From positions 26,330,001 through 26,394,000 of the forward strand of contig JAYKKI010000029.1 in the NCBI GenBank assembly GCA_039881145.1: a DNA stretch of 64,000 nt. Reading direction: 5' to 3'. Positions 48,141-61,544 of this stretch are shown here, in pieces. A program made the position numbers and the translations under genes. The DNA is from Druceiella hillmani (taxonomy: Eukaryota; Arthropoda; Insecta; Lepidoptera; Hepialidae). Under the pieces are notes generated by a model that saw only the letters and a program-made list of their open reading frames with translations, did no database searches and was not told the DNA's origin. Position 1 is the first letter of the stretch. Each line of letters starts with the position of its first letter.

Positions 48141-51100
48141 TATATGTACCATGCGTTGCCCATTCTCTCAATTTGGTATTTATTTTTTTAATATTTCAGA
48201 CATATGATTTGTTTTCTGCTCCAACGAATAGATTTGAAACTTTATTTATAAAAATACAACGTGCTAAAGGTTCAAATAGTGAATGAGATTTCTTTATTTT
48301 AAGTACCGCAAAGTTTGTGATAAAAAAAAAGGAAAGGGCATCCATAGATTGGGATTGCTTAGGGCAAGTGAGTCACTTAATCTATCACTTATCCCAAATA
48401 CACACAATTAAACATTAAACACGACGGTACATTTTCCCTGGGGGTGGTTAGGCCAATTTATAAAGTGGAGGATAAATCAACTAATAACATTTCGGTGGGA
48501 AATACTAATAGATAACGTCTTATGCGTTTGAAAATGCACAACTTTAACACTTAATCCGATGGACCTTTCCGAAACTATCACAATAATTAATTTCCACAGT
48601 AATTATGTCTTGTTCATAGCAAGTTTTATTTACCTTGAAATAGGTATTGCATTTACTCCACTAGACCATCAAGTATCTGATAAAAGTTTTAAAGTCAAAT
48701 TGGTAACATTAAGGTTCAAAAAACAGATTGAAATGTTTAATTTTAATTTTTACATGAAAAAGTTGAGACATTATATTATATATAAAAATAATATTCGAAT
48801 ATTACTTTTATACGCAATTCATACCAGTAAACATGTAAAATTAACTGTGTTTTCTATTAAATTTCTGTTTTCTAAACAGAATTTTAAAAATGCCCCTCGT
48901 TTCTTTATGAAAATGCTTCAATGTATTATAAATTATTTATTTTACAATTTTTTAAAAACTTTGATATTTATGCTTATCAATCAGTCTGTTTGAACTAACG
49001 TCAACAAGAATTATATTAATATAATTAAGTAAAGACTTTAAACAAATAACTATAGACATGGAGATGAAAGGAAAAATAAAGCAACTTGATGAATAAAACA
49101 TTTTCACAAACACAAAAGCATCGCTATATTTATTGTAAAACTACAAAAATCAAGCTTTAGAAACAATTTTACATCACTGAAGTAAATTAACGGGCAACCA
49201 CTAGAGTTGCAATCTATGCAGCTTTAACTTTGTAAATTGCAAGTTTTTTGTTTGCACTAATTATGTTATAATTTTTATACCCATAAAACATAAAACAACA
49301 TCAAAATATATAATTTGTGAGAAAAAATTCAGTTTTCTCATCTCAGAGTAGGCACATCTTAATAAATAACAAATAACGTAGCTAAATAAAAAATATTAAT
49401 GGAATGAAATTCCTTTTAACTTTTTCTATCATTATATGTTTTGTTTGTTAGCTATATTATCTTTTTCACTTTTAAGGCCGTTTGATGTTGTTATGGTGCA
49501 TATGTGGCATTTTGCATTAAATCTCTCGCCTTCAAGCCTTTATTCGGGTTTTTTTCTTTACTTGTGCTGTGGGACCTTGCCAAATTTCATGAATATAGAT
49601 GAACAGGAAGTTCCCTATAAGCTTTTATTTAATTGCGAGTGTCAAAATATGCAGCACAAATGGTCGTATTCTTATGGTTCTTCTTGATTGCGTTGACTTA
49701 GAAGCTTAGTTTGATATTAATTTCAACTTGGTACCTTCACATGTTTCTGAGAAACGGAGGTTAGCGTACAAAAACCACTCCCAAAAATATACTCCACATA
49801 TTTAAATGAGGGAAAATAAATATAATGTATAATTTAATAGTTAAAATTTCATTGAGCTATTTCAAATAGTTTTGGAGAATTTTGCATTTTCCATTCCATA
49901 CAAAAAATATAGATGTTGAAGTCTAAAATTTGGTGTAAAGAAGTTTTAAGTGACGAATAATAAAATTAAATTTGGTGAGCATATTACTTATATAGTGTAT
50001 ACTATTAGATAATATCTTATGTGCCCCCTCACTAAATTGTTTTACAAAATTCCACCTGTGGGAGACAAAAACTGGGTGTTTTATTTTGTTATGCGAATGT
50101 TGTTACCTGAGAAATTTCTAGCTGTAGATATAAGAAATTTTGCAAATACACTTTAATACAAATATTTTAAGACCTATGTCAAAACATTAAAATATAAAAT
50201 ATTTTGAAGGAATCTCCGTATCATAAACTGTTTATGATAAATAATTTTTTCAATATGATTATAAATAATAAAACAAAAATTGTGTAGACATTTTAAAACA
50301 ACTTAAATTACTTATGTAAAACTAGATGGTTAAATATTTAAATAAAGACACACATCACATCATTGCAAGTGGATGTATTTTTAAATTGAGCTTTTTTATT
50401 AAATTAACAAAAACCATCCTTGTGAAATTTTAGGAAGTCCTTCTTGAAATTTCGAGGTAACCGCACATTCCTCTAGCTTAAACGGAACTCACATTACGAT
50501 GATAACGACACTAAGTAACTCACCTAAGTCATGATTTTGTTAAAACACTCACTGGTTCTGAAAAATCATTCTTATCAAAATGTCTTCTTTGATGACAATT
50601 AACAAAGGTTATTTTTGTAAATAATGTGCAACAATCTGTCCGAAATCAATTTACCATTATCATTTGTTTGATAGTAGTTTGATTAACTATTACCTACTTA
50701 TTTATTTCCTTTTAATCTCGGTTTAATTACCATGAATGCTAATTTGCCTTATTTACAATTATAGTAATGGATAATGCGAAAGTAAAAAATGTTGTTGGGT
50801 CTAAAAAAGAAAAAGGCAAGATAGGAAAAAAAATATCATGAAAAAAAAATGAGTACAAGAAATTGAACATGCAATTAATGTTGGTGAAGCTATTCCAGCT
50901 AACATATTGGCAAATAAAATTTAACTAAAATACTTATTATAGTTTATTATTAATGTTCACAATTATTCTTACCTTTAATTGTTATTTATACCTTCTCTTC
51001 ATTTTCGTTATTATAATTTGTGCTAACCTGCTATATATTTAATTGTGGTGCAATGGTTGGTTTGTTTTAATGGTGATACTGCTGCACAGATAGAAATAGT

Positions 51101-52734
51101 ATTTAGTATAAATTCTAAGTTTCAAAAACTGCATTAAAAAAATATGTAGGACTTGTGTTTGGTTGGGCTGATAAGTACTCAATATATGGCGACAAGACAA
51201 AGAAAGGAAAGTCCGAGGATAAAGTGCAAGCAGATGCAATAATATGAGAGGCGACACTGAAAGTTTTTAGAATATCTGAAATTGATCCAACCAGCAAATT
51301 TGTAATTTATTTATTGTTATTTAAAACTGTCTCCGTGGCACTATTTTCATCATTCCATTCTATGAAACCACTGAGAAGAATAGTTGGCCTACTTTTCCCT
51401 GGACGTCTCTTTTGGTCTTTTCGAGGACAACGTTGGCACAAAGGTTTGTTTGGCATCATAGTGAAATATTCGGTCGCTCGTCTATTTGAGAATATAGAGC
51501 TTTGTTATGATCAAGGAGGATTTTACGGTTGAGATTGCTCTCAACTCAGAAAACACGAAAAAATTCAAATGTTAATATAAATAAAATTAAACAGTTACTT
51601 AAAACATTTTTCTTGATGTATTGTCATATATAATTAATTTATCTAATATGTTTATTTATTATTATATTATTTTCTTTTTGTATCTCTAATTGTGTCATTT
51701 TATTTATATGCTTAATTTATATAATTTCATTTATATTTACATACATTTCTATAAATTATTTGTTTCATGCTCATTAAGGTTTACTGTTTTGTTTCAGTAT
51801 GAATTAAGAAAGAGATCAATGTCAGCTTGAAGCTCTTTTACCAAGAGATTGTGTTATTTAAAGACAATATTTTGTATAGATTCTATTCAAATGTAAATGA
51901 AATGTGTTTTTTGCACTATTTGCTTGTCTCCGTGAAGAAATAAATCAATATTAATTCACAATATCCAGCTCATAAATTGTTTTCGTAAAACATTCATAAT
52001 AATATGATAGTTCTTATATCTTTAGAATTATGTTCTTATTTTTATAATTTTTTACAGTATGATAGTAACATAGTAGTGAAAAGTGTGATGCGTGTATATT
52101 GCATGCAAATAAGTGTACGATCCAAAAAAATGTACGACTTCATTTAATTTAAAAGTGTTGTTACATTTTTTAAAATGTATATATTCTTAAACAAAAATTG
52201 ATTTCATTGGTACTTTGTATGATTTTTATTGCTCCTTTGTGTCATGCATTTTGTGAAGCAAACAATGCATGCAAGCTATTTTGACATTGAACATACAGCA
52301 ACAGTATGCTTTCCTCTTCCCCTCTGCACTGCGTTTTGAATCTCTGGGCCCAAATAAGACAAACCGGTCTCCTAGAGATCGTGGAAGGAGTATTGTGTTT
52401 ATTTAGTGTCCACTTTGTCATGTAAGTTAATACTTTGAAATGTCGTTATAATTAGTTGTCTTAATTATAATTTTATTGTTTTCTGGTTAACCTATCTAAT
52501 GGACCAAGCTTGATGTGCATTTCATAATTAGGTAAAGGCTGAGAATTTTGGACTCCATCACTAGGTATCTCAGTCACAACAGTGTGACAGAGTGGTATTT
52601 TTTGGGGCAGAGTTATTTTTTTGTATAGAATTTTGAGCCTGGATCCATTTCAGCAATAATATTTTATATTTTTTATAAGTCAGGCATTATATTATCAATT
52701 ATGTTATTAGTTTTCGGTATTTCATCAGGTGGAT
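48141..52734. other. long intron stretch without a recognised gene
   Basis: An open frame of 144 codons (48559-48993, plus) is Lys/Phe/Ile-rich with no recognised domain and is probably chance. Plus-strand pieces near 50766-50925 (MDNAKVKNVVGSKKEKGK) and 51140-51300 (basic, EDKVQADAII) look like decayed coding sequence of unknown origin. Nothing else was seen. Confidence 0.4.
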
Positions 52735-54545
52735 TAAGAAAAATGTTGTTGACTGCAGCGGAAATGAAGTCATGTTGTCAAGAAAAACGGAAAAAATGTC
52801 CTGAAAGAGTTGCTAAAGTAAAATGAAAGGATTTAGAAAAATACCATGCCTAAAAGAAACTAGTTAAAAATATGACATTCAAGGAATACAAAAATATGAA
52901 ACAAGATTTGTTTCACACCTCTTCCCTCAATTCCAAGGTTACTTTCCTTATGTCCAACTTATCCTTCATCGACTCCAACCTTGTCCACTGCTAGCAAAAG
53001 GGGAAAAAAGCAAGTTAGACGAGATAGGTCAAAACTTTATCGTGAAAATAATCATCTACTATATCAAGTTAAGGAATTATGGAAAAAAGCGCAAAAATAT
53101 AAGAAAAGATTTCAAGAAAAAAATTTAAAAAAACAAAAAGTAAACAGTGCAAAGAAGTGAGATCCAAGACACTGATGAAAGAAGCAAAAAATATGGTATT
53201 TAAAGAAATGCCATTAAAAATATTATAAAGATATTAAAGAGTCAAAACAAAACACCGCATGAAAACATTGTTTAAACACCCGGAAGTAAATATTTCAAGT
53301 TAAAATTGAATTGGTTAAAGAGAGTTTGGGAATAAAGAGAACAAAACAAGACAGAACCGTTTTGCTGAAAGTTACCATTTTGGTAATGAAAATACATCAT
53401 TTTTATGTCACAACAAATTGCTAGGAATAATTCGATAATTCTAAAAGTTGTATGCGATGTCAATAAATGCACAGAATGTGAAACAAAAATAATCAATTAT
53501 AACATAATCAACAAAAAAACCAGTCAAACTAGGACAATGGGTTGGAATAATGGACATAATTGAGAAGGACAGAAAAAAAGTAAAAAGCAGAACATAAAAA
53601 ACAAGGGAGAAGTTATAATTGAAGTTTTGATTAGCAATTTCAAAATAGAATTAATTTCAAATTTCATATATTTGATATGAAAAATCAATATAAATTATAC
53701 CGCCAATGTGTAGATGAATTGATTGAAACAGAAATAGCATTACATAGAGATTACAACGAAAACTATGCCTTAAATACCATATAAAAATTCAATCAGTTCA
53801 TTTTGGAGGATCGCGTAACCAAGTTACTTTACATATAGCAATATTGTACTACTTGACTTCTATAAAGAAAAAACATGTTACTTTTTTTTGTACACATTTT
53901 TTCTGATGAACTGACAGCATAACATAAACAGAAAAAAATTTTATCTCATTGCCACAAGATTTTTTGAAGAATACGGATTTGAAAATTTGACCTGTAACGT
54001 CTTTGAATCATGGAGATCCATTAAACACAATTATGTTGCTACCAGACATGATATCGTTGATGCTACACAAGTCTATGAAATACTTAAAGGCACAATAAGA
54101 CAAAACTCTTTTTTGTGAGCAAAGATGATATCGTCCAGATTTCAGTGACAATTCCAAGTGGAGTTATTCCATTAAAAGGAATTATGAAAGTTCACCAACT
54201 TATTGCTCTGCACCCTGGAATGTTTAGTTATTGAGTGTCTAGCTGCTTTTGCAACAAATTCTGTTCTTCTTGTGATATGAAAACTAATCATCCATTGCCT
54301 GATGATATGACCGAAATTGACACTCCAACATCAGATTTAAAAGAATCGCTGGCCAATATAACTAACATCATTAGAGGACCTACAAAGGGATTTTACGATG
54401 CTATGTGAACTATACATTGGAATATGTATGATATATAATATATAATGCTATGTGAACTATACATACTTCAGAAGACGAAGATGATTGTATCTCTCTAAGT
54501 ATTTGAAAAATAAATTAAGATGAAGATACAGATTTCATTTCGTCC
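52735..54545 (+). pseudogene. relic of a third unnamed arthropod repeat-family protein
   Basis: Plus-strand pieces start with TAAEMKSCCQEKRKKCPERV (52755-52815), then SKRGKKQVRRDRSKLYRENN (52993-53055) with a lysine-rich tail, and, after a decayed middle, ETEIALHRDYNENYAL (53730-53770), IQSVHFGGSRNQVTLHIAIL (53788-53847), KKKHVTFFCTHFSDELTA (53865-53920), and IKGTMKVHQ-like GIMKVHQLIALHPGMFSY (54180-54230) followed by a Cys-rich SSCFCNKFCSSC. The set D-x-ENY, HFGxSRxQxTLH and L-K-VHQ recurs in multicopy uncharacterised arthropod and cnidarian proteins as I remember them; it could be a DDE-type transposase. No superfamily name can be given with confidence. Many stops. Confidence 0.55.
54398..54464. 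repeat. 20-bp direct repeat
   Basis: atgctatgtgaactatacat at 54398-54417 is repeated at 54445-54464. Confidence 0.9.
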
Positions 54546-55822
54546 AAAGAGTGGCTATAATAGAAATAAGACTTAAAATAGCAATTTAAGAAAAAATATG
54601 TTTTCTTATTGATTCTTATGATTTTAAGTGTTTTATATCAGATATTTAAGTATCTACCACTCAGTCACTTTACTGATCTTTCTGAATAAGAGCCAACGTA
54701 GAGTATTGTACCACTTATAGAAAATATTAAGTAAAAAATGATATTCAACTATTGTGCAGGTTCTAGAAAATGTGTTACCCATATTCCGTTATAATTTATT
54801 ATGCGACTTGCTTAATATTTAAAACTTTGTTTCTTTTTTACGAGATAAAATGTGACGGGAGTGGTATTAATGACATTTTGTGATTATTGTAATAAGAATA
54901 CTGCAATATTGAATTAGTCAAATACAAGTGTTTGTGTCCAAATTAAGAGCATATGGATCATGTGAAGTCAAATGTGTCTAGGTTTTGTGGGAATATGCTT
55001 CTAGTTTCATATGCCCCAAGAGCAAGAGAAAAATGTTCTTGGTTGAATACAATATATAACTTTTTTTTATAATTGTTGAATTGTTGAAAACTGTTATTTT
55101 ATGATATTACAGCAAGCATTTTTCCATCATGCTTTGAAAAATATAATTTGTGGTGAACTTGATTGCAGCAAGTAGACATGTCCAAAATTAAAAAAAACCA
55201 GGAGAAGATTCATTTTAACGTTTAATATTCTTTAGTAATTTAAAGGTTGTCATAATCCAAAGTTCTTAATTAATAAAAAAGTATTAGGTAAAAAATTATT
55301 AATGCCAATATTTGTGCTTCTGCCATTTAACCACATGTGTACAATGGTACACATGACTACGTCTACCTGCTCTAAATTTTAATGGCAATAGGGAAATTTT
55401 AATATATCTTCTTTTTAAGTAATTTATGACAAAGGTTTGTTTTTAAAAAAAGTGAAAGTTAAACATTCTCAATAATTTCATCAATATTGGCAAAATTGTT
55501 GCCAGATGGCATTTTCACAAAAAGTATACCAAACATAGATTTTTCCAAATTATAATTTTCACATCATCAGCGACCAACAGTAGGATATCGTCTACATTTA
55601 TCTCATTTTTATTATTACTCGGGTTGTGGAGAAACAAAGCCAAAAGTCAAATAAAATACAAAATGTGTCATTTATTATTATATATTTTTTATAACTTTGT
55701 TATTTTAATATAATTTTATTACTATTTATACATCAACATTTTAATATAACGCTTTTTTAAATTTATATCTCTTTATAATTACATTTTTTTGTAATAAGTC
55801 ATTCTGGAATAAGAAGAATAAA
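54546..55822. other. intron 6 stretch, nothing recognised
   Basis: AT-rich sequence with no interesting open frame. Confidence 0.5.
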
Positions 55823-55854
55823 AATTATTCATTGCTCCTGAGCAATGAATAATT
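55823..55854. repeat. 15-bp stem, 2-base loop palindrome
   Basis: Arms 55823-55837 and 55840-55854 pair perfectly (core attcattgctc). The loop is too short for an RNA hairpin without opening base pairs, so this is more likely a DNA palindrome. Confidence 0.9.
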
Positions 55855-56302
55855 ATTTTTCCAAACCTAGGTATCATAGTAAGAAATTATACGAGCACAG
55901 TTTCCAGCTGTTCTTTTGCGTATTACACAAATCCAGTAATGGTGAATTAAGGCATTTCTGCTGATTAGATTTTCGTCAATTATATACATGTGACACATGT
56001 GTATCGGGACTGCATCCGCATTCATAGTCAAACTATATATTGTTTTGTAGTATATTACCGTCATTTAGGTCTTATATTCTCTAGTCATGTCGATTGTAGA
56101 AATACGTATGTGTAATTGTTTTGTGGCATTTGAGTTAACTAGTTTAATGAGATAAAACCCTTAAAGCATGCAATGCTACATATTCTACAGTTGAACTAGA
56201 AAAATCATTTAAGAATGGAAAATTTGATCCATTCTTATGAAGTTTCATTGTTGCCTATCCACATTTTTTATTTTGATGTAATTTATGTAGAAGTTTGGGA
56301 TT

Positions 56303-56368
56303 CTTTATATTTTTCGCTGCTGAACTTTTGTTTTAAAAAACCGTAGTTCAGCAGCGAAAAGTATAAAG
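56303..56368. repeat. 23-24 bp stem hairpin, microRNA-precursor-like
   Basis: Arms 56303-56326 and 56345-56368 pair completely if one G-U wobble is allowed on the plus-strand transcript; the loop is 18 bases. The arm contains cgctgctgaac. Size and loop suit a small precursor, but pairing below the stem is weak, so a palindromic element remnant is equally likely. Confidence 0.85.
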
Positions 56369-57284
56369 TTTTAACATTTTCAAATATATGGTTTTCGAAC
56401 ATAGGGTATGGGTTCCATTAAAATAAGTTTGTCGAAGTAACCTGTAACATTGTTTTATTCTAGTAATTACCAATTAGGACATGTTGGCTTGTTCAAATCA
56501 TGTTCTACTTGTGTAAACTATACGAAAAACATTGAAATATAAAATGTTTTCTATAAAAATATGAGTCTCATCACAAATGATTATAGACATACGGTTAATG
56601 TTCTCCCATCGTCAAATATGCCCTTGGGTACCAATAAATTTCTGCTCAAATATTATTTCTTATAATGTATTAAAAATCTAAATATAAGTTGACTAATTCT
56701 CTCGCAACTGCCAATTTTCATTCTAGAGTGCAACGAGATATTAAATTTGTTGTTAATCATCAAAATAATGTTGCTCTACTGTCATTGCTTCCGCTTGTAC
56801 AAAGTTTGTTCAGATGTACAGCAAAGACTATCCGTGGAAGACTACCTCGTTCTCTTAGATGGTGTTTGACTTAAAATAATGTGAACTGCTCATAATTATG
56901 GTCTACCTAAAAATATAAATCATTTTCATCCAGTTGCTACAACTGAATTGAAATCAAATCTAGTGCCATAACAAACGGCATCTTTAAAAATATTATACAT
57001 GTCGGGAAACTTGGCATAGTTAAATTCGTGAGACTTATGACAATTATTAAATTCATCCCAGTTATTAGTCTCTAAGTATTGTTGAAACAGTGTAGCTTCT
57101 CCGGAAAAGAATAAAAAAATACCTCTACTTCTTCTTTTCTTATAAATTATACTCACAGATTATTTGCACTTTAACTGTTTTAGGAATGCGACATTGTGGT
57201 CCGTTCTGTTAGTTATTAAAAATATAATGATCTGTCCTACTTACAGACCTTACATAATCTAGTAATTGCACAGCTTGTGATTGC
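56369..57284. other. intron 6 stretch, no gene recognised
   Basis: A minus-strand frame of 76 codons (57156-56926) contains a polar stretch (NNWDEFNNCHKSHEFNYAKF) of unknown kind. Confidence 0.4.
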
Positions 57285-57430
57285 TGGGACTTCTCTGCTT
57301 CATGAGGCTGCACTGCTTCATAAGGCTGCTTTGTTTCATGTTGTTGCTATGTTTCATGAGAGTGCTTTTTTCATGAGACTGCTCTGCTTCATGAGGCTGC
57401 TCTGCATCATGGGGCTGCTTCATGAGGTCA
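57285..57430. repeat. degenerate 18-bp tandem repeat
   Basis: About eight variants of ctgcttcatgaggctgct. On the minus strand it reads openly as short repeats such as EAEQPHEAEQSHE and SLMKQ (57450-57259). Low complexity of this type is usual in intronic minisatellites. Confidence 0.85.
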
Positions 57431-57741
57431 CAGTGTCCTGTACTGCTCAATTCTTCGTATGGCGTTATTAAGTTGTAGCCAACAACTATAGTTTAACGAA
57501 TCTAGTTATTTATAAACATTGGTGGTATAGTAATATAGTATATATTATGTACCAGATTAAATATTTAAAAACAATTATTATTATTGAGAATAATAATTAT
57601 TTTATTAAATATAATCAATATGCTGCTTCAGATGGAGTACTAATTTAAAACTTTCATTTAACTTTCTTTTTGATCAAAACTTAACGAACAATTTAATAAA
57701 ACATTCAGAAAAAAATTTTTAGTTCAGAACAATAGAGTTAC

Positions 57742-57754
57742 TTGTTGGATAGTA
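57742..57754. repeat. target-site duplication, left copy
   Basis: ttgttggatagta, identical to 61801-61813, flanks the A-tail side of the Jockey element. Confidence 0.93.
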
Positions 57755-57875
57755 TTTTTTTTTTATTTTCTTGCAATCAGCTTAACAAGCTCTTAACAGA
57801 TTTGTTGTAGGATATTTGGCAGGCGAGAACTGGCCCTCCAGCTAGTAAGCTGTCTCTTAATTATTTAGGAATTTG

Positions 57876-60142
57876 TTATTTAACAAGATCCCATATGAGG
57901 TGTCGTTGTTTATTTATGGGATTATCTAGTGCTGTTGCGAGGATATTAGTGTGAGCTTTTATGCCGTTTCGATTGGATCGTACTCTATGTTCTACTTCCT
58001 CCTTTATGGTTTTCATTCCTGTGTACTTATGTAATTCATTGTTTGTGATGAATAGAGGTGCATCAGATATCATTCGGAGTGCCTTATTTTGGAAGCGTTG
58101 TAGTATTTCCACGTTAGAATTCTTTGCTGTTCCCTTAAACTCTATGCCATATGTCCAAATCAGCTTGATTATGGCTTTGTATATAAGTATTTTATTTTTC
58201 GGGGTGACATGTGATCTTCTGCCTATTAGCCAGGAAAGGTTTCTAAGCCGAATGTTTAATTCATCGCGTTTTTTTGTAATCTATGTTTTCCATGATTGCT
58301 TCCTATCTAGATGCATGCCTAGGTATCTTGTTGAGTCTTGTTGATGAAGAACATCGTTTCCAAGTTTAATTTGAGGGCAGTTATCCTTTCGTAGAGTGAA
58401 GGTGACATGTACCGATTTATTGGAGCTTGCCTTGATGTGCCACTTTTCCATCCATTGATTAATTTTGTTTAAGTGACTCTGTATGCAGTGGTGGGATTTC
58501 ATGGTTGCTTAGCGCAGCGGTATTGTCAGCAAATGTGGCAGATAGGACGTTATCCAAGGTTGGTATATCTGCAGTGTATAAAAGGTACAGAGTTGAACCT
58601 AGAATTGAGCCTTCAGGCACTCCAGCTTTTATTTCTTGAAAGGCTGAGTATGCATCATTGATATTAATTCTAAATAATCTATCTTCCAAGTATGATTTTA
58701 AGAGCAAAAAGAAATTGTGTGGAAGTTTGTTCTTGATTTTGTACAGCAGGCCTAAATGGCATACCTTATCAAATGCTTGTTGTACATCAAGGAAGACAGC
58801 AGAGTAGTACTGTTTCTTTTCAAGATCATCTCTTATTTTGTTGACTATTCGGTGAACTTGTTCTATTGTCGAATGGCCGGTACGGAATCCAAACTGGTGT
58901 TGATGGATGATGTTGTTTGCATTGAGTGTTTGTATCATCCTTCTTGAGATAATTTTTTTGAAGAGTTTTGATAAGGTTGGTAAAAGACTCATCGGTTTGT
59001 AGGAAGATACATGATGTGGAGGTTTGCCCGGCTTTGGAACCATAATGATCTCTGAGACCTTCCATGTCACTGGGACATGTCCAATGCGAATTATGCTGTT
59101 GTAGAGTTGTGTTATTGCAACTACCGGATTTTTTAGGTAGTTGTCTTAGTATTTCGGCTGTTATTAGACAAAATTCAATATCTTTAGGTACTGTTTTAGT
59201 TCAACCGCTGCTTTGTTGAAATTCTTTTTATCCTGAGGATGTCAGCTACAGTGCCACACTCGTCTCAGTCTTCTTTTTTCCAGGATCTTCATTTTTATGT
59301 CATTTGGTACGTTCTTACTACCTTTAGTCATTGTGTTGTCAGGTGTGCATGTCCATGAGGCTATTTGTATAAGATTTGTTAACGATATTGTATAATTTTC
59401 AATGTCTTCTTTAGTTTTAAGTTTTATTGTCTGGTTCAGGATTTTGTCAATGTAGTTTCTAAATGCGTCCTAATCGTTTTTTTTCGTATAAAGTCTGTAC
59501 TTATTATAGCTATTACTGGTGTGTGGTCCGAGCTGCTATCCAAACATGTCTTGACACTTAAGTAGTGGTCCGACAGTCCTTTGTAAACAAAGAAATCCAA
59601 CATGTCTGGTAATTTATTTGGGTCTGTAGGCCAGTATGATGGTTCACCTGTACTAAGTACATATAATTTGTTTTTATCCATGCTTCTTTTCATTTCTCGG
59701 CCTCTAGGTAGAGTTAGTCGGGATCCCCAGTAGACGTTTTTGGCATTCCAGTCACCTCCACATACGAATCTATTACCAAGGGTTTTAAAATACGTTGTGA
59801 ATGATTCTTCTTTCAACGTGTATTTCGGTGGGCAGTATACGGCCAATAATATTATAGACCCTAGTTGGTCTTGTACAGTTATCGTAGTTGCTTGTATGAA
59901 CTCCGTTTTATACTCCTGAAGTAATTCATGTTGAATGTGTTTTTTGATTATTACAGCTGTACCTGCGTGAGCAGTTCCGTCCGGGTGGTAAGTCGAATGA
60001 ATGTCATAGTTGCTTATAGTTATCTTATGATTAGGTGTTAGGTGTGCTTCAGACACAAGAAGTACGTCAATATTTTCACATGGCAATAGAGTTTGTATGT
60101 CATATTTGTGTTCCACATTGCTACTTTTAGATTCGTCATTTC
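57876..60142 (-). pseudogene. Jockey ORF2: endonuclease and reverse transcriptase, frameshifted
   Basis: ORF2 probably starts at ATG 60142 (MTNLKVAMWN), then shifts frame near 60110. The endonuclease domain (60116-59436) has LLVSEAHLT, FVCGGDWNAKN and SSDHTPVIA, so its catalytic Glu, GDWN and SDH boxes are intact. After a damaged linker (59430-59080) the RT frame 59070-58459 shows SSYKPMSLLPTLSKLFKKII, HQHQFGFRTGHSTIEQVHRI, AVFLDVQQAFDK (motif A), AGVPEGSILGSTLY (motif B) and TFADNTAAL, where motif C should be FADD: the second catalytic Asp is Asn. A frameshift near 58500 leads to TRYLGMHLDRKQSW (58502-58281), and the C-terminal frame 58112-57876 has LQRFQNKALRMI. It encodes no working enzyme. 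Confidence 0.92.
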
Positions 60143-60419
60143 AATTAATTAGTTTGTTGATTACTATTGTTAGGAGATTCATCATTGTTGACATTTGGCC
60201 TAATAGTTTATCTAGCTTTAGAGCTTGTTGTGTGAGTATACATTCTAAGTTATTGCTATAGGTTGTAGGCTGTATTTTTCAAGTGTCTGTATAGGTTCGT
60301 TTTCCTGTGTCAATATGTTGCATTTTCTCGAACCCTTGGTGTTGTTTTTGTGATTCAGAAGTAACAGTTGGCTGTCCTGTATTTTATGTGTTACTATAAT
60401 TCATACACATCATTGTTGG

Positions 60420-61544
60420 CCTTTGTTTACTGGTTCTTCTGAACACTATTTCTTAGTAAACCTCGCATCCCTTGTAATTAGCGGGACGAGCACCTCCACA
60501 TAGAAAACAAGAGGCCAGTGAGTTCCTGTCTTTTTTGGGACAGTTCGATGTCTTGTGACCTTGCGCAACCCTTTACGCATCAGTATGGCCGCATACAATA
60601 GTTTTTGGAATGTCCGTATTGTTGGCATCTTTGGCATTGTGGTAGTGTGTTTCTTTTCCTGACTTCTTCAATTTTGACGAGTTGTTTATTAATCTATTTT
60701 ATTGCTTTAGCAGCGTTGTTATTTGCGCCATTCTCGATATTAACAAAGAATGTCGACATCGGTTTCTTTTCTGGACTATATTTTACAACAATGATTTCAC
60801 CATGGACTTTATTTCCCGTACTTTCGATTTCTTCAATGATCACTATGTGGAGTTGACTGATGGAGTTTTTTTGTCACTAGGCGGCAAAAATGTTGGTCTT
60901 TTATATTAAAAGTATGACCTATAAGTCCATTTTCACGAACAATGGTAATAATTTTCCTGTATCTCACTATGTCTATGGAAATTAATCTGAAGTGGTTTTT
61001 GTTCACTATTTTTATGAAGAATTCGTCCTTTTCTGCAACAGTACTAATCAGTTCAGTTAGTTTGTTAATATCTTCAATTTCATACAGTACGATTGGTGGT
61101 GGTTTATATGGTGCTTTTTTAAGGGTATTGTTGGTGTTCCCATCTTCTATTACATCCACGGCAAGTACACACTGAATTGATTGTTGGTAGGTATGCTCTC
61201 AGGTGATGGAGATGAATGTTTTTTCCTTTTAGGATTTCTTAGGGATGGTGCTCTTTGCCAGATAGGAGGATTGTTATTCCGGACAGTCAATGTTTTCGAT
61301 GTAGTGATGTTTTTTCCGCTGGAAGAGCTGAGTGATAAGCTCCTCAGTCTATTAATGAACAGGCTAGGATGAAACACCTGCTGGACCATCTTCTTGCTTC
61401 CTTTATTGTCTTAGAATCCACGTGATGCAGCACATTGCCCCCCCCCCCACAATTCGAGGGGCTGCCTGAGCAGGGCTCAGGGAGGGATTCTCCAGCTCGG
61501 CCGATACCCTCCTGGGGTAATTCTTTTTCTTGTTCTGCAGACAT
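60420..61544 (-). pseudogene. Jockey ORF1 (gag-like nucleic-acid-binding protein), frameshifted
   Basis: It starts at ATG 61544 (MSAEQEKELPQEGIGRAGES). An 11-base C-run (61438-61448; G-run on the coding strand) falls early in the gene, and the frame changes near it: the next block, 61389-61150, reads MVQQVFHPSLFINRLRSLSL and a Ser-rich stretch. Block 61159-60833 (KPPPIVLYEIEDINKLTELI, then ENGLIGHTFNIKDQHF) is the RNA-recognition-like gag domain seen before zinc knuckles. Block 60640-60446 is a frame-shifted zinc-knuckle region: in the alternative frame the CxxC...H...C pattern (C-P-K-C-Q...H...C) appears. ORF1 proteins bind the element's RNA. Confidence 0.8.

Noticed and set aside
57259..57471. 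Small proteins on both strands over the 18-bp repeat
   Set aside because: Both are products of the minisatellite's period being a multiple of three.
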